Source of the DNA: Eudromia elegans
Lineage: Eukaryota > Chordata > Aves > Tinamiformes > Tinamidae
Reading direction: 5' to 3'
Length of the DNA: 64,000 nucleotides
NCBI GenBank assembly: GCA_003342815.1
Contig: PTEX01000196.1
Coordinates: 411,196 to 475,195, forward strand
The notes beneath the pieces are model-generated. The model saw only the letters and a list, made by a program, of their open reading frames with translations. It had not been told where the DNA came from and did not search any database. Of this stretch, positions 1-12,547 are shown in pieces; position 1 is the first letter of the stretch; the number at the start of each line of letters is the position of its first letter. The position numbers and the translations under genes were made by a program.

Positions 1-2228
1 AAGCTTAAGAAAATCAAAAAAGGCTTTTGAACTCTCAGCACTGAGGGCTGAAATATTAACTGTTCTTTGTTTGAATGTGTTTTGATTAATATTCTGATTT
101 CTATAGGCACCGTCAATCTAAAAGATCTAGATCTATGTGTTCCAAAGCCCTGGGAACCAGTGCAGAAGAGAGTGCACTGGGCATAAGCAAGATAATCACT
201 TAAGCAGTCTTAAGCAGTAGTAAAGCCCTCAAAAACATGCCAGCCTGTGCCTATGTGACTGAATCTCAGTGATCTTTCTTCTTGAATAGTTCACCCTTCC
301 TGGAACTAGAATACCTTTAAAAGGGTGAAAGTCTGACACTATAGGCATTTCAAATCTTCTTTGCACAGAAGGCTAATGGTTTCTCTGCAATGAAAACTAG
401 GAGAAGATTGAACCTATTTCTTGAGTGAGCATTTTTGCCTTGTTCCTTAGACATCCTCATTAGATGTCTTACTGAAATTTGAGAATAGTTTTTTCCATCG
501 TTATTGAATACACTTTTGAGATTAAATAGTACTGTACAGCACATTATGGTAAAGATCACCTTCTATATCTGATGCAGCGAAAGGCTGCTGTCAGTTCTCT
601 ATCCCTTGGCTACATGGGATTGTTTTCATAATATCTGCTGGAAATATAGATATATTGACCTGGAAGTTATCTATTTGCAAGTGTTTGGAGACCATTCTTT
701 ATCCCTAGCTGTTTGCTCTAATGTCCTCCATATTCCTTTAAAAATTTGGTTCTGATGCTTCAAACCCAAGGTGTGAGTAACACTATCTGGACATATGTAT
801 GTTTACAAACTCAGAGCATTCTTGTGTTATCTTCATGTTTCCTTTGCTGTTTACGGTTGCATGAATGTGGTCAGTCACACAGAAAAAGTTTCATTTATGC
901 CTCTATAAATTCCAAATAACCTACTCCTCTTATGAACCAATTGTAGAGCCCTTGTTACCTTAAAAATGCCTGGATTACTTAGATACCCTGTCCATTTGAT
1001 AAAGGTGGCACAGTGAACATTTCATAGTCCTGCTGAAATTTGCATGTTGGCAGGAAAATGATACTGAAGTAGATATTTAGACATTGCACAGTCAAGAATT
1101 TGATCATTTGTATGTCTACATTTCGTTTCCTGAAAATAAAAACTTTAATTGGAGCACTCCAGATAGCATTCCATTAGAAATAAAAGCTGATTTAGATCTC
1201 TACATTTCTTATCATTTAAGCATATAAAAATCCACTGTTACACACTGGCAGTTAGGATTAGCCTCCAAGTTAAGCTCTGGTATAAAATTAGTATGTTGTC
1301 TTCAGTGCTTTAGGTTCTGATTGGTACTGCTGTCATGATCTGTAAAACCGAGACCCAATGGAGTCTAATAGCTAGAGGCCCACACTGACATTTAGAAGGC
1401 ATTATCTAACCTGAAAACATTGACTAAGCTACTATGTGGTTCTGCAGAAATGATAATTATGTCGTTATCTGAATATATTTTTTTTTTCAGGTAGGTAAAA
1501 GATGAGTCTTGGCATGAGTCTTCACCCTGTAGTGAAGGAATCCCACAGCTTTTAGGACTGAAAACTCCATAGTCATGAGTCTTAGGCCCCGTGATAATTA
1601 CTATGAGCCACTTTTTCCGCAGAGCTGATAGTCAAGTTTTCTGGATTTTTCAGTAAATCTGAAAGTCCTGATCATTGATGAAAGTGCCTGATTTCCTTAG
1701 AGTTGCACAGCTTGAATAGCTGTGCCTTGACAGAAATAATCTGTGATGGTAATACAGCAAAACGGACTCCAGACATCCAAACAAGGATTTCTGAATCTTC
1801 TGTCTGAAAATTTACTGATTTTTTCTAGCCGTACAGATTTGGGTTGTAAGAGATTTATTTTATTTTGTTTGGGTTTTTTTTGTATTTTTTTAACAGTTTT
1901 GCTTTATTTTTAGGATCTTTCCAAGTAATTCCATTATCTGTTTCTGAATAGATGTATATATACATTTTAATTTCCAGAGCCTAAGAAACCCTGATTTGTC
2001 TTACAAGTACAAGTCATTGTTTTACAATTACCCCTTTTTCTTAGACTTCATTCATTATATTAAAAAAGAATTGGGAAAGACATCTTCTTTTTTTTTTTTT
2101 TTTCCTCTTTCTTTTAAAAAAAGGTTAGAATATTGTTAGTTGGGGAGCTGGAGAACTTGCGTGGAGCCAATTTTCCATGAGCGAGTGATATTCCAAAGCA
2201 TTTTTTTTCTTTTTTGTTGATTGCAAAG
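1..2228. other. single-copy AT-rich DNA, no gene seen
   Basis: No open frame here looks coding: the only one above 60 codons (minus strand, 350-559) has no recognisable domain. I see no repeat family until the homopolymer at 2088. The sequence begins with AAGCTT, a HindIII site. Confidence 0.7.
2088..2115. repeat. T-rich homopolymer tract
   Basis: Sixteen consecutive T (2088-2103) followed by a further pyrimidine run to 2115. It lies about 110 bp upstream of the CR1 element. It could be simple slippage or an old insertion tail; nothing in the sequence decides this. Confidence 0.85.
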
Positions 2229-3633
2229 GATCAGAAGAGTCTCTGACAAATGCAAGAAAATTACATGAAATCATGGGCCCCAATGGGATGCACCCCAGAG
2301 TGCTACATGAGCTGGCGGATGTCATAGCTAAGTCGCTCTTCATCTTTGACAGGTCATGGAGAAAGGGGGAAGTGCCGGATGACTGCAAGAAAGCCAATGT
2401 CACCCCAGTCTTCAAAAAAAGGCAAGAAGGAGGAGCTGGGCAACTACAGACTGGTGAGCCTTACCTCCATCCCTGGAAAAGTGATGGAGCAACTCATCCT
2501 GACTGCTGTTTCCAGGCACGTGGAGGAGAAAGAGGTGCTCATGGGTAGCCAGCATGGGTTCACAAGGGGAAATCATGCTTGACTAACCTGATAGCCTTCT
2601 ATGACGATGTGTCTCACTGGATAGATGAGGGCAGAGTGGTGGATGTCATCTATCTGAACTTCAGTAAAGCTTTTGACACCATACCTCATAGCATCCTCCT
2701 GGGCAAGCTCCAGAAGTGTGGGATAGATGAGTGGACAGTGAGTTGGATTAGGAATTGGCTTGATGGCAGGGCTCTGAGGGTTGTGATCAGTGGCACAGAG
2801 TCCAGTTGGAGGCCTGTGGTTAGCAGTATTCCCCAGGGGTCAGTCCTCGGTCTGGTCCTGTTCAACTTATTCCTTAACGACCTGAATGAAGGGATAGAGT
2901 GCTCCCTCAGCAAGTTTGCTGATGATATCAAACTGGGAGGAGTTTGATATCTTGGTAACTGGGAGCCTTGTGGCTCCACAGGAGCCCTGCACCTGTGGAG
3001 GAATAACCCCAGACACCAGTACAGACTGGGGACTGACCTTCTGGAGAGCAGCTCTGCAGAGAGGGACCTGGGTGTCATGGTGGACGACAAGTTGACCATG
3101 AGTCAGCAGTGTGCCCTCGTGGCCAAGAAGGCCAATGGGATCCTGGGGTGCATTAAGAACTCCAGCAGGTTGAGGGATGTGATCGTCCCCCTCTACACAG
3201 GTGAGGCCACACCTCGAGTACTGTGTCCAGTCCTGGGCTCCGCAGTACAAGAGGGATGTGGAGCTGCTGGAGAGAGTCCAGTGCAGGGATGCAAAGATGA
3301 TCGGGTGCCTGGGACATCTGTCCTATGAGGAAAGGCTGAGAGAGCTGGGCCTCTTCAGCCTGAAGAAGAGAAAGCTGAGAGGATACCTCAAGTGGGGAGT
3401 GAGGAAGATGGGACCAGCCTCTTCTTTGTGGTGACCAGCGATAGGACTAGCAGAAATGGCCACAAACTGAGTCACCAAAAGTTCCACAGGAACTTAAGAA
3501 AGAATATCTTAACAGTGAGGATGAAAGAGCACTGGAACAGAAAGAGGTGGTGGAGTCTCCTTCTCTGGAGATCTTCAAAATCCACTTGGACACAATCTTG
3601 TGCCACATGCTGTAGGTGACCATGCATGTGCAG
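2229..3633 (+). mobile_element. CR1 LINE fragment, truncated at both ends
   Basis: This is a non-LTR retrotransposon of the CR1 family, which copies itself by target-primed reverse transcription. The fragment covers most of the reverse transcriptase domain of ORF2 and the C-terminal tail region. It starts inside ORF2, because the endonuclease part is absent, and it stops about 20 bp after the ORF2 end near 3633. It therefore lacks the 3' untranslated region and octamer tail that the copy at 33.2 kb has. An internal deletion of roughly 100-150 bp follows the FADD region at about 2947-2985. The closing 200 bp resemble the copy at 33.3-33.56 kb closely, so the two belong to related subfamilies. 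Upstream homology is weak between 2229 and 2265, so the left edge is approximate. Confidence 0.93.
2273..3610 (+). pseudogene. CR1 ORF2 reverse transcriptase, broken
   Basis: Remnant of the CR1 ORF2 polyprotein (endonuclease plus reverse transcriptase). Visible in order: the N-terminal RT block MGPNGMHPRVLHELADV (from 2273); a block near VFKK and KVMEQLIL; motif A read as [10 protein letters not shown] (codon 2657-2659 is AAC, Asn, where the catalytic Asp is expected); PQGSVLG (from 2831); the catalytic FADD box intact at 2915-2926; then, after a deletion, DLGVMVDDKLTMSQQCALV and the C-terminal EHWNR segment. The reading frame changes near 2415-2420 (A-run), near 2550-2580, near 3195-3205 and near 3390, so no continuous protein can be made. 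With motif A altered, the enzyme would be inactive even without the frameshifts. Family identification is secure. The subfamily is not assigned. Confidence 0.92.
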
Positions 3634-6241
3634 ATTAATTTTGGAAATATTTTGATTCAGTCCTTTTACTAAACTGGCTTATTGGGCAAGTTTTTCTATG
3701 TAAATAATCTAAGCTAACTAGGAGATGTGCTCTGAATCTTTATGGGAAATTACATCATTAAATTCTCTTTCAGTGTCATTTCAGTTTCAGTGTCAACCAA
3801 CAATAACAAAAAGACACTATGAAACTGGAGTGATTTTCAGCACTTAAAATAGTTCTGATATTTTAAAAAGCTGAACATATTGAAATTTATCAATGTTAAA
3901 TGTGGAAACACTGTGGACTGCTGGCAATCTGAGTGACCTTGATGGCATAGAGCTGAGAAGAAGGTTTCTGTAACGGTGTTGGGAAAACAAGATGTGAAAC
4001 TTTACAGCTGAGCAGAAAACAAGAATGTGGTCTGAGATTTGAGGAGCAGGTGTGATGACCAATGGAGGAAGATATAGAACAAATGAAACAGCTAATGGGA
4101 GATGAGGCATGATTATAAAAGGACAAAGATTATTAGAATAAACAGCTTCTGCTTTACTTTTGCTTTGCTTTGCTGATTCCTCCTTGTCTTGTGCAATTTT
4201 GTCCACCAGAACAATTGTAGTTAAACATGTTTTTCATTAACTCAACCAAAAATAAATTCAACTTACAAATGTCTCAAAAAATCATAAAGCAGCGCCTGCT
4301 ACAGGTTTTGCAAGGTATAGCTTTACTCAATTTCAACTTGGAGGAGTAGTCCTGGGAAAGATTTCTTTTTCAGGAACACTTGTGTTAATCCTCTCTCTGT
4401 GTAGTTAGTCTGCTTGAGAGAAAGAAAATAGAAGATGAGACCAGAAAGGAGGAAGGAAAAGAATAATGAGCTTACAGACATTTATGCTGCTGCTGAGTGG
4501 TCACAACTATGCACAGTGTTGATTGTGATAGTGTTTAAAAGAAAAAAAAAGTAATGTTTAGATTTATGAATAGGCAAATATATTTACTTATTGTTTCAAT
4601 TCAATAATTACTTTAGCAAATCAGTCTTCTAGCTTTCTGATGACATACATTTGTTTTGCAGTGCTGTCTATGATTCTTCTCTCAGTGAAAAATGTTATCT
4701 ATTCTGCCCATCTTACTCAAGGCTTGGGCAAGATCTTGTCAGTTTTGAGGAAGGTATAAGTTCTTCATAATTGTACAAAGGGAATGTAAATAAAATGTGA
4801 TCATGACAAAGTCTTTTTTTATACCCACAGTTATATCTTTGGAAAGTGATCTCATATTCCATCTCTAGATTTCATGTAACTGTTGGAACTGGTTATTGCA
4901 TTAGTTTTGTGCTTTTGAGGTCCTGTGGTTTCCAGAGGAGCATTTGTCATGTTGAGCTAAGTTCTGTACTGACAATAGTAATAAGTAAAAAGACGATGGT
5001 AGGAATGAAGCATCTTGCTGCTCAGTTTTAAGGCAAACTTAGATGAAGTCCAGATTCTGTTAGCTTAAATCGTATGGGGGTCTGTGTTGCTTAGAGAATG
5101 TAATATCTAGTGCATTCAGATGTTCTTGGTTGACCCAAGGTAGGTTGCTTTCATGTAACTGCCTCAACTACCACAGTATGTGCAGCAAGAGCTTTGGAGA
5201 TATAAGCCCTAAGTGAAAAGTTATGTGAACTTTTTCACTTGTGGATAGATCTTTTTCTTTTTGTTTTCTCTCTCAAATGAAATAATATATTTAAAGAATT
5301 ATTTGGAACATCATGTTTGTTAAAATAAAAAAATGAAGCAATCATGCCTCTGAAAGAATAAAAAGAAATTTTACATGCAAATATCTTCACCATACTTGAG
5401 AAGCAGATCTGACATTTATTAATTTTACTTTAGGCAGCACTGTTGCCTGAGATAACACAGATGAGCTCAGAATTAGCATAAACAAAGTTGTGTGACACTA
5501 TATTTGCTTTGATATCCCAAATACTTATTCTAGTGAAAAGTTTAAGGGAGATATGGTTGAATGATTAATTTTTTATAATTGTTGATTCATGCAAATAGTT
5601 TGAATAAGCGACACTTAACAGAACATCTTTACTGTCATCCTTACACTTTGTTATATTATCCTGTGTATGCATTTTTATACTACGTTTAGTGTATTGCTGA
5701 CTTTGATATATCCCAGGAACAAAGACTTCATGATGTACAGTACTGCCAAAATTTATGTATATCCTAAAATTATAAGAAAGCTTTTTAATGCATATGAGGA
5801 TGATAAGTTGAGCTAACACTATTTACTGTGTAAGGTCCATTGATCTAGTGGGGAAAAAGTAAAGTTTCAAGGTAATATTCTAGTTTCTTTATACACATTT
5901 AAAATCAGAAGCTCTTTTTAAAAGTAATAATCTATGTTTTTTGGACTTCAAAATTAGAAACAATCATTGAGATCATCTTCAGACAGTGCTAAAATGAGCA
6001 TGAATGCAGCCTTCCCCTTGGTGAATATCTTACAAAATGTTGTTGTCCTGAGAAGAAATTTACAGTAAATGGATCTAGTTACTAGTGAGGGAAAAAAATA
6101 AAATCTGTATGTGTGTGTATATTTCTCAGATTGTCATCTTCAAAAGAAAGTGGTCTAAAAACAGCAAAGGTGTTTCAAATTACTAAGTGCTTCAAAGTTA
6201 TTTTTGAAAATACACAGCAATCTCTTCAACCCTTCCTCTGG

Positions 6242-6259
6242 AAAAAAAAAAAAAAAAAA
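6242..6259. repeat. poly-A tract (18 nt)
   Basis: Uninterrupted run of 18 A followed by GCTTC. No retroposon body is recognisable on its 5' side, so it is treated as a simple repeat. Confidence 0.9.
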
Positions 6260-6463
6260 GCTTCTTTAGAAAAAAATGAACCTCTTCTTTGCATATCTGC
6301 AGAATGACTTTCTGAACCTACTGTAAGTTATTCAGGCCTCACTGTGACTGCTAAAATACTAAGCTAAGTCCAGAAAAACTTTTCTTTCTTGAGTTACTTT
6401 ACTTCTTAAAGGACAATTTCTGCAATGCATAATCATTGGGTATTTCTGCCTATGCTTCAAGAT

Positions 6464-6505
6464 GCCTATGCACAGAAGAATTCTGTGCCTATGCACAGAA
6501 GAATA
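6464..6505. repeat. 23-bp tandem duplication
   Basis: The unit GCCTATGCACAGAAGAAT recurs with a 23-bp period (about 6464-6481 and 6487-6504). The first 18 bases match exactly and the remainder of the unit differs. This is a small local duplication of otherwise single-copy sequence. Confidence 0.85.
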
Positions 6506-8601
6506 TCTAAGTCATTTTTAATACACATGAATTTGCATGGGAGGGTGTGGCTTTTCCCTGTGAAGAATATAATTGGGCAGATGATGTTTGACTTCTACTG
6601 TTCAAGTCTCAGAGATATGGCCCAAAATGCAAACTAATTTTATCACACTGTCTGCAGCATTTCAGGTGGGCTTTACTTTTACAGACATCTACAAAGGTAA
6701 AGTGAGCTTTATTTTCATGTAAAAATCAGGTAATTCTCAAATGGATATTTTCGTCATCTGTTTTTCATTTATCAACTTGGTAGCACAACATTAAATTAGT
6801 TGTGCCCTATCAGAAAATGACAGCAGGAAGTTTAGCTTAACATAAATGCCAAGAACAGACCATATGCGATTCATTTTTATTTTTAATTGCTTCCATAAAC
6901 ACACAAAGATTAAATTAGGAAAGCTAGTGTAGATTTTTTGGTTGCATGTGGTATTTTAACTAAATACTGAAGGATAAAAATGGAAACCAGCAATACTCAG
7001 GAATCCACAAGTTTTAATTTATTTTGTGGGATATTGGCATCAAAGACAAATTGGATCTTTGAGATGTTTCTTTATGGATAAGAAGTTAGCCCTGAATTCC
7101 TTGCTACAAAGGAAACATCACGAAATGCCATAGCCCAACTGAGCAGGCAATACTGAAGCAAGTACTTACATTACTGTTTGCGTGCATTTTTTTAGTACTT
7201 TAAAAATAAGCTGAAATAATTTCTCCCTTGAATATTGTGTAGCAAAGCATATTTCGGGCTACACAAATAACAGCTACAAAGCAGACCGCTACTTGACACA
7301 CTGTCATTTTACTTTTCTTCTGTATTTTATGGAGATGTATTAACTGCAGTGTCAAAAAATCAAAGGCAGTAATACAAACTAGAAGAAGAAAACATTTCTT
7401 TGCACCTGAAGTTCACACTGAAATGTTGTTAGTCTGAAAATTACAAGATACTTTTTTGGCCTTTTGACTCCATTTTCTAGGTAGCATTTCCAGAAATGAC
7501 AATGCCATTTTTTCCTGGTAAAGGAAAGGTTAATTTTCTTGTGTTAGGCAGGGCCGCGTGCAAACCAAAAAAGGGCTGACAACGTCAAAGTAGTAGGCTT
7601 GTGCTAGAAATGTGAAGGCAGCACAAACACATGTCTGTAATAAAGGAAGAGTTCTGAAGGGTTCCTACAAGTGGTAAGTCAAGACAACATCTCATTCTGT
7701 TCTTCAGCCACCTGTGTGCAGCAGGAGGGCGATAGTTATATTTTTCTTCTTGCTGACAAAACATTGCTGTTGTTTCTTTGTACTCGGTCATTTTCTAACC
7801 TCTAGTTTAGGGAATTGCACTGTGTTGGAAGTATGTCTCAGATGTTTCTGGGGCCTGTAGACTTTGGTTACTAGATTTCTGAGTCATAGGAGCGTCATGG
7901 CTTAGTCCTCACTAGATCAACTTAGACAGGGAACGCAGAAGAGGAGGGAGTAGTCATGAAGTAATGACTATGTACTATATAATGTGTACTATAACGAGGG
8001 CAGAGGAGCTGCATTTGTAGCACTAGTCTTATACAATTTACTAGAATCCAAAAATGTGGTTGTAGCATGTTAGTTAGCATATGAAAATCTTGGGGTGTGG
8101 CTGAAGTTTTGTCTAATCAAGCGTAAACATCCTTCTCTAGGTTCTTTGCTGTTGCTTACAGTTAAAAATTATTTCTTTGAGATTCTCACATATGAACTTT
8201 GAAGTGCACTATATACTTCCAGACATATAGACTAAACCCAAATACTCTAAGTAGTGTTTTGGAAAATCTGGCATTTCCTGGTGTCTCAGTACCCAAACTG
8301 TATAGGTTACATGATTATATTTCACATATACAGAGACAGAATACCCTATATGCTAGGCCGTTAATTTCATCACTGGATAGTATGTAAGTAGAATGTTTAT
8401 ACATCCTTTTAAGATTAACCTTTTAATCTATCTTTATATCATGAACACAGTTCTATGTTTTTGAGTAAATAATCTTCTATGAGGAAAGATAAAAATATAC
8501 TCTGTCAAAACATAAAATATTTATATTTCAAAACCAAAATTCCTCTTGACATTTTAGCATATCGGTTTCAGCTTTTCTCTCTCCATTTCTCATATATTGA
8601 A

Positions 8602-8624
8602 ATATATATATATATTTTTTTTTT
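8602..8624. repeat. (AT)n plus T run
   Basis: A short AT dinucleotide microsatellite runs directly into about ten T residues. Simple slippage repeat. Confidence 0.85.
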
Positions 8625-9936
8625 CTTCATTAACATGGAATTTCTTCCTCTTCTGGAGGAGCTGGTGCTATCTCACCCTCATATACATCACACTATGAGA
8701 TATATAAAATGCACAGTCATTGGATCTGTTTGTTTGTTTTTTTGAGAACATTGAATATAAAGACAAAAAAAAATAGCGAATGACATGCCTACTGTGAATA
8801 ATAGCTTCTTTAGCTTTAAAGAAATTTCTAGGGTACCAATGCAACTGGCTATATTGAATATTACTTTAAAAGAATGTCTATTGTATGTGTTGGAATAGGT
8901 GCAGTGCAGAAGAAGCAATCCTTGGAAAGATGGTTAGGATCCTCAAGACCCTCAGAAAAATTTAATTGGACTACTTCTGTGATTAGTTTACCTATTCTAT
9001 TCAACAAAACACAGGAGTCCAATCAGATTTTTCTGTACTAGTGTTTGTCTCAATTGGCTCATAAAATATCGTGTAGGATGATGACAAACTAAAAAGGGTT
9101 TGTTGAAGAATTACAACAAATACCCAGGGCCTTGTTTAGACTAAAATAGGACTAAAGAATAAAGAAAAAAAGAATTGGCCTGGTCATAGACTTAGAGTAT
9201 CTGTACTGAACAAAAAACAATATAATAGTAGTGAATGAAAACATCATGATATCTTTCGGCTGAAATCTCAGAAATGACCAACTGGTTAAATTCTGTTGTG
9301 CGTCTAGTGCAAGAGAGAAGGCCATATCAAAAGAATCCTGCCTGGCATTCAAAACTAAATTTTGAATTTACATTCATTTTCTTGTTTGCTACAGCTTAAT
9401 AAGGTTTAGTCTCTGGATGTTCAGTATATTAAAATATAATAAATAAAGCCTGCGCTCATAGGTTTTCTCCTTTATCATTTTAAGAAAAAACTACACAATT
9501 AGCCAAGGATAATAGGAACAACTCGTGAGTTTACTGCTATAAATAGATTCTTTGAGCTGGATTTGATATTAGTTTTACACTTCATACTATGAGATGGCTA
9601 TAAAGAAAATATTTCATTGAAGATTAATACATGGAATTCAGCACTGTTTTAGCAATTACTTTATAATATTACATGATTTTGAAATGAATTCCAGTTCCTA
9701 CTAACTGGTAATTTCTTTCAGGATGGAAATTGACTTATTCTCCGGAATGAGACCATTGCTGTGACTATGAAATGAGAAAGGAATACACAGAATTTAAATA
9801 TAAGGTAAAGACAAGACTTACTTTTTAACTTAATAACAAATTAGACATCAAAATGCTTACCACTAATGATATTATGAAATAATATTAAAACAACATTAAA
9901 TTATGTTGTAGGTTAAGAATTATCCATCCCAGAAGC

Positions 9937-10005
9937 TTTTTTTTTTAAAAAAAAAGAGAAAAGTTTATTAGATATATATTAATGAAATACCTATCTAATA
10001 AACTT
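9937..10005. repeat. T10A9 palindrome followed by a 14-bp-arm hairpin
   Basis: T runs from 9937 to 9946 and A from 9947 to 9955. A few bases later AAGTTTATTAGATA (9961-9974) is matched by its exact reverse complement at 9992-10005, leaving a 17-nt loop. This is a perfect 14-bp stem made of A, T and two G/C pairs. No target duplication or transposon terminus is evident. Confidence 0.85.
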
Positions 10006-11205
10006 AGCCTAAACTTTGTCTACAGAAAGCAATTAGGAAGACTTTTTCATAGGATAGATGTAAGAGGGGAAAATAAAAACAGACTTGCATTTAGAAAAGC
10101 AAAACCAGTCTAGACTAGAAACTAGAAAGTTAGAGCTTTAAATCTTTGCCCCCAAGATAATTTGAATTTGTATTTGCCTGTGAAGTGGCTGAAAACAAAA
10201 TAAAACAAAAAGAAAATGAACAGAAAATACATCTTCACTATCCATGGTTACTTGTCAGTCTAAACAGTAGTAAGACTTTCTAACCCCAGTTCCTTATCAA
10301 CAAGAAATGCTAGCTGGGAACACAGTAGGGTTTTCTGTAGCCTCTCACACACTGCCTGCCAATCCCATGTCTTGCTGTTATATTCAGAGGGTCACAGAAG
10401 GAGAAAGAAAAGTCAAAGTACTCTGCAAAAGTCTGGAATATTCCCAAGGTGACAAATTAAAACCACAAGCAGATGATTTCTGTTTGTGCTACAACAGATT
10501 GTGATGATCCATAGGCTGCAAAAAAAGGATGTGATCTAATTTCATTTGTGTCTCAAATTCAAAGACTATGATGAACACCACAGTTTATCTTTGCAGCACA
10601 GTCATATGATGTGTTTTAGAAAAGCACTGATTTTCATCTTCCCGTTAGATGATAGGTTCACTACTCTATGTACTTAATTCTCCCAAAATCTGATTGACAA
10701 CCATGCCAAAAATCACTCCTTTAAGTCACAGTTGACTTATTATTTAACCTAAGTCTGTTAAACAACTTTATTTTATATCATAGTCTGTGAAGCTGAAGTG
10801 TCCTCCCTTTGAAACTGTTTGCTTTTAAATACCTATACACAATAATGAAATTTCCCATCTGCTTTCTGTTTCCAGTGTGTTGAATTCTCTACCTTCATAT
10901 TGTCAGGTATGTTTCAAATCTCGGCATCTCTGCATAAATTTTTATGGCTGTCCTTTGAACTCTTTTTCTAAACCAGTTTTTATATATGTCAAAAAACTTA
11001 CCTTGAAATAATAAACAAATAGCATGTGTAATAATTTAACAGTTTCTCTGTTATGAATTCCTGCTTCCTTTTTAGCACAGGTTTAAAATTCTTAGTGATA
11101 AGATATTGTGATCCACCACTAACATGATTGCTTCTGCAGTTCTTAAGAGATCCCTTTTTTTGATTGGAAAAAAGCTGTTTTTTAAACCTGAATATTGATG
11201 CCCTT

Positions 11206-11226
11206 AAAAAAAAAAAAAAAAAAAAA
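11206..11226. repeat. poly-A tract (21 nt)
   Basis: Uninterrupted A run. No recognisable retroposed sequence precedes it. Confidence 0.9.
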
Positions 11227-11737
11227 GAGGTTTTGGCCGTAACTGTATCTTTCATTGCTCACAGATTTACCTTTCACTAAATACTACCAAATGATTTATG
11301 AGATTTAGTGTTTTCAGATGTTCAGTATGTGATTGGAAACATAAAAAAATACATAGCTTTAGGAATACGTTGTAGTCCTATGTCCTTAAGTAATATACCT
11401 GAAAGTTCATCACTATGCTTGCTTTTATTTTTCTGGCTATTTAGTACTTTGTGCATACATGTGAATTGCTAAAAACTCATAGGCGTTATGATAGAAACGA
11501 TGACTCTTTGATGATTCAAACCAGGTGGCAAAGAGAAGCAAGACAGATGTCTATACTAAGGCAATTTATTATCTCTTATAATTAGACCTGCAATCATGCA
11601 CCTTATTTTTCTTTCCATATTTTAAATGTTTTACAGGAAAGTGACCACGTCTCAAAAGAGAATGTGGTAGTATTCTTATTTATTTATTCTTTGTAATATG
11701 TTGTTGTCTTTGGCAAAGTTCTCAAAGTTCTGCCCCC

Positions 11738-11754
11738 TTTTTTTTTTTTTTTTT
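11738..11754. repeat. poly-T tract (17 nt)
   Basis: Uninterrupted T run preceded by five C and followed by CTTTAG. Confidence 0.9.
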
Positions 11755-12394
11755 CTTTAGGATTCAAATAAATATTTTTGGATATCTTTACAAAATATGA
11801 GTTCCCTTTCACATGACTTTCTGGAAACTGTTGACCTTTCTCTGGGAGAAATTTATCCAGCCAGAATTTGCACCACTGAATTATAAGGAGTGTAAACACC
11901 TGTCTAAAAGGCATCATGAGATGGAACACAGTAGAGCACTGTAGAAAAAAATCAAGGGTTGATTCCTTGTTCCTACTTTTGAGAAAGTCTTATATTTTCT
12001 TCCTTGATAGCACATTTGTGATCTTTTAATTCAACATTCTTCTGGTCCTCCCTTCTGCAAATAACCTCCTATCTTTTTGTAAGTTTCCTTCCAGTAATAA
12101 GAATAATATATTATGCAATCTCCTCTCTATATCAGTTACTTTCTTAGAATTACTCTTCCAATATTAACTTCAGTCTACCTTACCTATCTGATTTTATTTC
12201 ATCATTCTTTCAATGTTTATCATTGTCTCTATTGTTTTTTTTCGCCTTCAGATGATTTCCAGTCTAGAAAAACTCTCATTCCTATTATGTATTCTTTTCT
12301 ATTTTAGGGTTATTATTTTAAAGCTTTAAGTGAAATGCTTTCTTTAATACTGATATTAAAGCATCATAGACCCTACAGTTATCTCTAAATATTC

Positions 12395-12415
12395 TCCTCC
12401 TCCTCCTCCTCCTCC
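12395..12415. repeat. (TCC)7 microsatellite
   Basis: Seven perfect TCC units, followed by CACCACCA. This is a typical trinucleotide microsatellite and may vary in length between individuals. Confidence 0.95.
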
Positions 12416-12547
12416 CACCACCAAGTTTCTTGGTTAAATTCTTTTGAACAAGCATTTTTCTTAATATTATTCAGTGAATCTGGTCCAAGTCTGACATAAG
12501 TATGAATGTGGTCTTGCATTATATCTCATTCCTAATATATATGTATG

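Larger units (their letters stand above)
3634..12394. other. single-copy AT-rich DNA with simple repeats, no gene seen
   Basis: Open frames here are short (120 codons at most, minus strand 3844-4206) and rich in AT-driven residues, with no recognisable domain. Other contents are homopolymers, a 23-bp tandem duplication at 6464 and a foldback at 9.94-10.0 kb, listed separately. No LINE, LTR or RNA gene was recognised. Confidence 0.65.

Noticed and set aside
2125-3250. minus-strand frames of 96-137 codons
   Set aside because: Antisense shadows of the CR1 reverse transcriptase.
3844-4206. 120-codon minus-strand frame
   Set aside because: No domain, and composition is consistent with chance.
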